Both the position numbers and the translations under genes were made by a program. The notes under the pieces were generated by a model. It ran no database searches, was not told where the DNA came from, and saw only the letters and a list, made by a program, of their open reading frames with translations. From Ulota crispa (Eukaryota; Streptophyta; Bryopsida; Orthotrichales; Orthotrichaceae): 64,000 nt of DNA. Positions 57,741 through 64,000 of this stretch are shown here, piece after piece. The number at the start of each line of letters is the position of its first letter. The first letter of the stretch is position 1. The DNA lies in assembly GCA_963920765.1 (NCBI GenBank), contig OY987242.1:38216002-38280001 (forward strand). The letters run 5' to 3'.

Positions 57741-59107
57741 TTGTCCACATCTCTATATGCTTTAAATGCTATATGAACCCTTACCAAAAACATTATGTTA
57801 CTTCTATATTGATATGTTTTGGAGGGAAAAATACAAAATCCTTTCCTCTGAAAACTACTTCTTATGAATATCACCATCAGTTCTAGAAATAAATTTAGAC
57901 AAAATTTATTTATTAAATCGTCCTTGTCATTGTAAAACCCAAATCATCTTTAATACCATATGTTCTTGCCATCAAGTACAATAATTTACTTTATTTCTAA
58001 TGTAAAATTAAAACATACTATAGGAGTCCTGGCCAGTAAGTTGTAGTCCTTTTTTTATAACTTTCTCATGCAATCAATACTTTACCAAATCTAAAACTAA
58101 TTACATATTTGAAAATCATAAAGAAAGGATCAACTTTTGTCTAAGGTTTGACGTAATTCTAATTCATAGAAGTGTTAGAAAAAAATTCATTTGAAAAAAA
58201 GAGTACTTATGATTTAAATACTTTTAAATTCACTACAAGTTTGTCAAAAATTTACCACTAGTATATTCCAAGTCTATTCTCCATGTAGAATTGCCTTGCT
58301 TAAGTTGAGATAGCTTGAAGTTCTAAAAGGTGGTGAAAAGCCACAAATATGTTGATTATGTTCATAAAAGTGGATAAATAGGAGATACTCATTTGTACAA
58401 AATAACATTTGACATGGATTAAAAGTATGAAACAAGAGAAATGTACTATTCAAATCTTAATTTATTTTGTTCCCGAAGCTGACTAATCAAATTCGGAAAT
58501 TACTGCTAAATTTGATGAAGGATTGAATGTGTGGCATGCGTTTTAAATAAGACTACAACTTAATGTCGAGGACACTAGTATTCCTACAATTAACAAGATC
58601 TTTTAAATCTTACACTTGACTGAAAGTTACCTACAATCTCATGTTGCATTTTCAATTCTTAAAGGTTGTTGTTTCTAGGGATTTTTTTTTTGGTTTTTTG
58701 GTGCTAGATTGCACTAAAAAGGAATATTCTGGTTAAAAAATGCCAAAAACTAGGATGAAATTGCTAGAAGGCCTCCAAATTTATTTTTAAAACAAATTCA
58801 TGAAATTGCCAAAGTGCAGATGAAAACCAAATTGTAGACATGTAAGATGTACTAATGTGATATATTTTTTTAATATGGGAATGATTGTTGAAATTTGGAG
58901 CACCACTATAAAATTTTAAATTGCCACTTTTGCACCTCATAAAACTTGGGAAAAAAAGGCCGTGATGGTTTGACCCAATTAGGAAAACAATGTTTTTTAT
59001 AAACCAAATACAATTAGGAAAACAGTGTTTATTATAAACCGAATAAAGGGGTGATGTTAAAAAATATTATGACTTACTCGAGGTGTTCACTCACCATATG
59101 TTAGAGT
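57741..59107. other. AT-rich DNA including a distant third copy of repeat D
   Basis: 58060-58560 shows weaker similarity to repeat D (ACTTTACCAAATCTAAAA, AGTTCTAAAAGGTGGTGAAA). Nothing else is recognisable; short ORFs are compositional. Confidence 0.35.
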
Positions 59108-60014
59108 TCTTCTCAGGGTATTGTACAGTACCCTTGCATATCTTTACGCCTAGCCCATTCTGTCATTCCACAAATTTAGCATTTTACACAATACAATTGG
59201 CAATTTTGTATTTGGAATCATTGGCCTATAATCCTTATACAATCCAAATCAAGCACTCCAAATTTTGAGTTCTAAAAATAAAAATCCCATTTTTGGTGAA
59301 TTATTTTAGATAAAATTCATGGTTTTGCTTGACAATAGATTAAAAAACATTGGTGATGGATTTTTGAGATTTGATTGCATGGGTATGTAGGAATCATTGG
59401 TACACATATCTTTCCTTTGAAATAAAATCTTCAAGAAGTTTCAAAATTCCTTCTACAAAGATTGTAGTGCTGGGCCCATCGTGACTAATTTTAGTAAACT
59501 AGATATCTCCAATCTTTAATTAGTTTTTAAAATTTGACTCATACATTGTGGTTAAGTTTGCACCTTTGAGCAGAGGAATATGTTTATTTTTTAAAAAACT
59601 AATTAATGACTAGAGATATCTAGTTTACTAAAATTAATCACACTGGACCTAGCACTACAATCTTTGTAGAAGGAATTTTGAAACTTTTTGAAGATTTTAT
59701 TTCAAAGGAAAGATATGTAAACCAATGATTCCTACACATCCATGCAATCAAATCTCAAAAATCCATCACCAATGTTTTTTAATCTATTGTCAAGCAAAAC
59801 CATGAATTTTATCTAAAATAATTCACCAAAAATGGGATTTTTATTTTTGGAACTCAAAATTTGGAGTGCTTGATTCGGATTGTATAAGCTTTATAGGCCA
59901 ATGATTCCAAATACAAAATTGCCAATTGTATTGTGTAAAATGCTAAATTTGTGGAATGGCAGAATGGGCTGGGCGTAAAGATTTGCAAGGGTACTGTACA
60001 ATACCCTAAAGAAA
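59108..60014. repeat. Large hairpin: ~430-bp inverted repeat with ~50-bp loop
   Basis: The left arm (59108-59535) starts TTCTCAGGGTATTGTACAGT and the right arm ends ACTGTACAATACCCTAAAGA. The arms are complementary nearly throughout (GGCAATTTTGTATTTGGAAT, CCATGGTTTTGCTTGACAAT-type matches, CTACAAAGATTGTAGTGCT), meeting around 59540-59590. No terminal duplication is obvious. It may be a foldback transposon or the source of a long double-stranded RNA. Confidence 0.85.
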
Positions 60015-60144
60015 GTGTACATGAGTCTCTCTAATGGGATTCAAAGAAGTTTAATTGTAAATAAATTATTTTTTGGCAAAATAAACATATCATTGTGTTT
60101 AAAGGCACAAACTTAATCACAATGTATGAGTCAAATAACCAAAA

Positions 60145-60480
60145 CTAATTTCCATAAAGAAATATATATTTTACTAAATTTGGTCGTGATCACCCTAACT
60201 TTAAAATCTCTATAGAGGGAATTTTAATTTTTTTTGAAATGTTTGTTTGAAAGGAAGATGTGCATATGGATATCTTGTACATGTCCATGCAATCAAATCT
60301 CAAAAATTCATCACCACTATTTTTTAATCAACTTTCTTGTAAAACCATGGTTTTGACACAAAACCATTTACCAAAAATAGAATTTTGATTTTTAGTAATT
60401 GAAATTTGGTACGCTTGATCATGATTGCACAAGGATCACATACAAAAAATCTGAGAATAAAATGCCAGTTATGTTCTTTG
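60145..60480 (+). repeat. Dispersed repeat E, copy 2
   Basis: Direct counterpart of 56780-57140; it begins immediately beyond the hairpin. Non-coding. Confidence 0.65.
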
Positions 60481-61484
60481 TTATACCAACTTTTTTGAAT
60501 GCCATGAGAAGGACTTATCTACTCTTTCTTTTGGGTATTGTACATTAAAGTTGGTGGAAATTACAAATGGAGGCATGAAAATGTAATATATTACAGGTAG
60601 GGGCCCAATGTTAGTATAATTAGAAATGTTGGCACGTTTCCAAAAAAATGTAACTTTCTATCATATTTTCAATAAATGTTAGCTAACTTTCAAATTTTTA
60701 AAAAATCTTCAGAAATTGTTATCCCTTATACCAAAATTTCTTTAACTAGGCTTGATTTGGAGAGATATTTATTTATTTTAGCTAACGTTTAATGGGATGT
60801 ATATAAATTAATTAATGTCCTAACCAAAAAAAATTTACAAGAATTTACATTTTCTTCTAATATCGTGCCTCGCATTGTAATTAATTTGAAACGGCGCCCC
60901 TATTTGTAAAATTCTACGTTTTCATGCCCCTATTTGTAATTCCCCCTTAAAAGACGACTTAAAAAATCTATGCAAAATGCCTACCACATGCGCACGTACT
61001 CCATTTTCTTCAGAGGAACATGCACAAGAATGTAAAAAATTCAAAGTCTAAATTCCGATCCTAAATCAGCAGTTCATAAATTGATAACGTTTATTGACCT
61101 ACCAAGTGAGGAATGTCTCTTCAAAGTTTTGGTTTAGATGAGAGAAGAAAATGTTGTTATTTTAATTTATTTGCAGTAATTATGGTTTTGAACAGAGACC
61201 ATAAAGGTGTCACATTAAGATGTTGGGGCGGTTTTTGAAAGGGGTGGAATAATTTCTTCGTACTAAATTTACAATTTTGGGGTATAGGTTGCAATGGGAG
61301 AAGAAGTAGAAGACGAGGAAGAAGATGAATCATAGCTCGTTTATACTAAGCTTGAGTGTGAGACATTATGTAAGCCTATTTTGTGTAGAACAACTCCTTG
61401 TTAACTGGTAAGCTTATGTGCATTTCACGTTGTTGCGTTAGAAATGTTTTGGACCCTCCATAAGTTCCTTAAGATTTGACACTC
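60481..61484. other. Unassigned AT-rich DNA
   Basis: No ORF or repeat that I recognise. A short purine-rich tract (GAAGAAGTAGAAGACGAGG and similar) lies near 61300-61330. Confidence 0.3.
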
Positions 61485-61488
61485 TTAA

Positions 61489-62415
61489 CTCCTAAAAGTC
61501 CATGCCATTTTTTTGTGAAAAATAATGAAAACTGCCACTTTTAGGTACTAAAAGGAATTTTTTTTCTTTTGTTTTTTTTTTTGAAATCCAACCATAAGAT
61601 CTTGCTCTAAATAGTATGAGGTACTTGGGAAAAAAAATTGAGCTTATACCAAATGAAAAGGAGTGAGAGTTACATGCAAAGCAAAGGAAAAAGTTTTATT
61701 TCATACTACCCAAAAATTTCAGAAACCGTTGACCACTCCTATATCAAAAAATTTGCTTTACGCAAAGTTGGGGTTTTTTTTTCCCATGTAGAAGACCAGG
61801 TTAGGTATGTGTGGGAGAATTTTCAAATCAATTGGAACTATACAGCACACGGGAAAAATCAATAAGTAAAAAGAAGTAGAGAATGGGTCAAAACACTAAT
61901 TTGTTAAGAATCTCATTATTGAAATGAAAAATGCAAATCCCAATGGTGATAATGTTGTATTAAACAATCTACTTCCTTTGGTTTTGTTTTTTTTCCAAAA
62001 TATTGAAAATTGAGTAAAATAAAGGGCTTCAAAGTTTATTTTAGAGTAAAGAATTCATAATTGCCCGCAAACAAAAACTCCTTATAACTTTCATGTACTT
62101 GATTGGAATTGAATGATTCAAAGCTTCTCATGTATGAAAAAATCTAAAGAACTAGTTTCAAAATTTCATTTTAAAAATGTATAACTTTTAAAGAAGTTTT
62201 TGGGCTGCCCGGATGGACAGCCCTCTCCAAAATTTCAAAAAAACATGCATAACTTCTTCAATAAATGTTGAAATGAAGAAAAAATTTGATGCCCACATAG
62301 ATCTTTGAATTCCTCATCTACCATAAAAGTTTCAGAAAATTACATAAAGTAGTTTACCCATAGGTACATGACCAAACCCCAAACGGTTCCCAAAGGGACA
62401 ACGGGCCTTTAAGGG
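61489..62415. mobile_element. piggyBac-like non-autonomous element (TTAA-flanked), 927 bp
   Basis: TTAA at 61485-61488 and 62416-62419. Ends CTCCTAAAAGTCCATGCC and, reversed, CCCTTAAAGGCCCGTTG. The interior is homologous to the elements at 17526 and 22825 (AAATGCAAATCCCAATGG, TGCCCGCAAACAAAAACTCC), and the right third matches the arms of the hairpin at 10879 (TTCTTCAATAAATGTTGAAA, GATCTTTGAATTCCTCATC). The ORF at 61638-61865 is the same repeat as at 23011-23205 and is not a gene. Confidence 0.75.
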
Positions 62416-62419
62416 TTAA

Positions 62420-63836
62420 CATGTATTGGGCCTAGAGTGGGTACATTAGAAGCACATGCAAAGTGTCTTTACCATGTGTGAAGTGTCTCTACCTTGTATG
62501 ATTTTTTGTACTGTACATCACAAAAACTATGGAAAACGTCATATTCATTAATTCATGAAGAAATCCCAATTTTGGGGGTTTCAGGTGACCACTTTAAACC
62601 AAGCTCTAGTTGTAACGTGAGTGCAACTTGGAAATTTGGTTTTCTTAATCTATTGAATATGACGTTTGAATAGAAAATGGCAATCTTGTAAAATGCCACA
62701 AGTTCTTAGTGGGTGTCCTACTATTGTACACAATCATAACTTAATGTTACCCTCACAAGTACTAGTTAAAGATTTTAATTTTTCAAGAGGAAAAACGCGT
62801 TGGAGCAAACACAAAGTACATGTTGTTTTTTTGTTCACAACGCAAAATTTAATGTTTCCAGCGCACAATTATGTGTTTGGAATAATAAATATTATGTACA
62901 TTCCAATGCAATTTTCTTCTACTGAATAGAGGAAAAGGACCATGGTAATATGTACATGTAATTGTGACCATAGTGAAAATTGGACATACCAATGTGAACC
63001 ATGATTGTACTGGAAGGCATAGTAGGGTGTAAGGAATTTTTATTATCCCAAAGAACAAATAAATACAATTAAGGAGACCCATCAAAAGGGGTTCTTGGGG
63101 GCCGTGTGGAGGGACTCTATTTTTTGTAATGTGAGTATATAGTTATGCCTCTGAGAGGGTTGAAGTTAGATTACCAAAATCATGGAAGAATATTGGTAGT
63201 TCTATCCAATGCAATTTATACATACAAAGGAGGGGGTTAAAGAAATACAAGGTGGAGTTTGATACCCTAGAGTGAGGAAGAAGTGTTTTGTGTAAAGTCA
63301 ATCTGCACCTTCACAAAACTATTTGTGACCAATATTTCACCTTTACTTTCCCTTACTTTACATATAAATGTTATAAGGAAAATTGTCCAAAATGATAAAA
63401 ACATGTCCAAATCAACATGGCAAAATGTACATAAATTATCCATGTTGACAATCTTTTTGTCATTTTGGACACATTTAGTCAATTTGAACGTGTGAAGTAG
63501 GACTCAATTTCTTGTAGTCTTCTTTTTATAATAGAACAGGGTGTCCATATGTATGTATTAGTTAAGAGGGGGCTGCATGATAAAATTGCACATGGGCCAT
63601 GGGGGGCATGCATGGGGGGCATGCATGGGGCTATGGGGGGTTGATAAAAATTAAGAGGGGCTCCTTGATAAAATGTCCGTATGTATGTATGGGTTGGAGC
63701 ATGCACGAGGCCATGGGGGAGTGATAAAAATAATCATAAAAAGATCTCCAATTGATATCTCACCTGTCACACATTAAAAAAAACAATTAAAATAAGTCTC
63801 ATGTGTCATACATTAAAAAAAAACAATTAAAAAAGG
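62420..63836. other. Unassigned DNA with a small hairpin and G-rich tandem
   Basis: A short foldback at about 63387-63471 (GTCCAAAATGATAAAAACAT against TTTTTGTCATTTTGGACA) and a G-rich duplicated stretch at 63590-63640 (GGGGGGCATGCATG repeated). Short ORFs on both strands are not recognised. Confidence 0.4.
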
Positions 63837-64000
63837 GAATTGATATGTGCACACCTGGGGTTGATATTTGCACACCCCCTTGAGAGGTAAATTGTAGATT
63901 TCTACCATCAAAAATCTAAATTTGAGAATTTTGAATTCAAATTTGGACTTAGAGACCATGGTTTACATTAGAATCATAAAAAAGTTTGCAATTGAACAAC
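63837..64000. mobile_element. ATTAATATGTGCACACC-type foldback, left part only
   Basis: Starts GAATTGATATGTGCACACCT and continues with GTAAATTGTAGATTTCTACC, TTTTGAATTCAAATTTGGAC and AATCATAAAAAAGTTTGC, as in the left arm of the copy at 25448. The right arm would lie beyond the window. Confidence 0.65.

Noticed and set aside
1-64000. CRISPR array, operon or bacterial mobile element
   Set aside because: Intron-containing genes, plant-type transposons and absence of dense ORFs show nuclear eukaryotic DNA; the tandem arrays lack spacer structure.

Overview
The window looks like an AT-rich, repeat-laden nuclear segment of a plant-lineage (streptophyte) genome. The evidence is a plant-type annexin gene split into six short exons with GT-AG introns, a two-exon Bet v1/SRPBCC gene of the lachrymatory-factor-synthase/polyketide-cyclase type, and CACTA-type transposons with plant-like ends. 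I cannot name the species. The very low gene density and the kind of DDE transposase would suit a large-genome non-seed plant or charophyte, but that is inference.

Layout. 1-2.8 kb: complete annexin gene (+), 369 aa when spliced, with an unusual Ser/Gly-rich tail. 2.8-5.7 kb: intergenic with small MITEs. 5.7-6.7 kb: SRPBCC gene (-), 165 aa. 6.7-10.1 kb: unique-looking DNA in which I recognise nothing. From 10.1 kb to the end almost everything I can explain is transposon or tandem repeat, nested several layers deep.

Four element groups dominate. (A) A non-autonomous CACTA-like family (ends CACTAGTAGAAAA, 3-bp target duplications) carries arrays of a GAATCTTTGA-type decamer and an internal segment with tRNA-like A and B boxes. 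Copies lie at 12.9-26.8 (+, interrupted), 26.8-29.8 (-), 31.65-34.56 (-) and 51.30-55.24 kb (+). (B) A ~12.0 kb element at 35.05-47.06 kb has GACATC/GATGTC-rich flanks, two opposed arrays of a ~152-bp repeat and decayed ORFs resembling plant En/Spm ORF1 proteins. (C) TTAA-flanked elements have ends like CCCYTAAAGGACC, which is piggyBac-like. Several empty sites are visible by comparing CACTA copies. (D) Assorted foldback and Tourist-like MITEs with readable target duplications.

The clearest story is a decayed DDE transposase gene (pogo/Jerky-type DDE_1, DD36D) on the minus strand. Its pieces lie at 47.16, 35.0 and 31.65 kb, because two different elements inserted into it, each leaving a 3-bp duplication (TCA and TAG on the + strand). 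Tandem repeats include a 91-bp repeat (13.66-14.2 kb) and a ~163-bp satellite (55.24-56.8 kb) that was itself split by a CACTA insertion. No rRNA or intact tRNA gene and no CRISPR array was seen. I recognise no functional gene beyond 6.7 kb.
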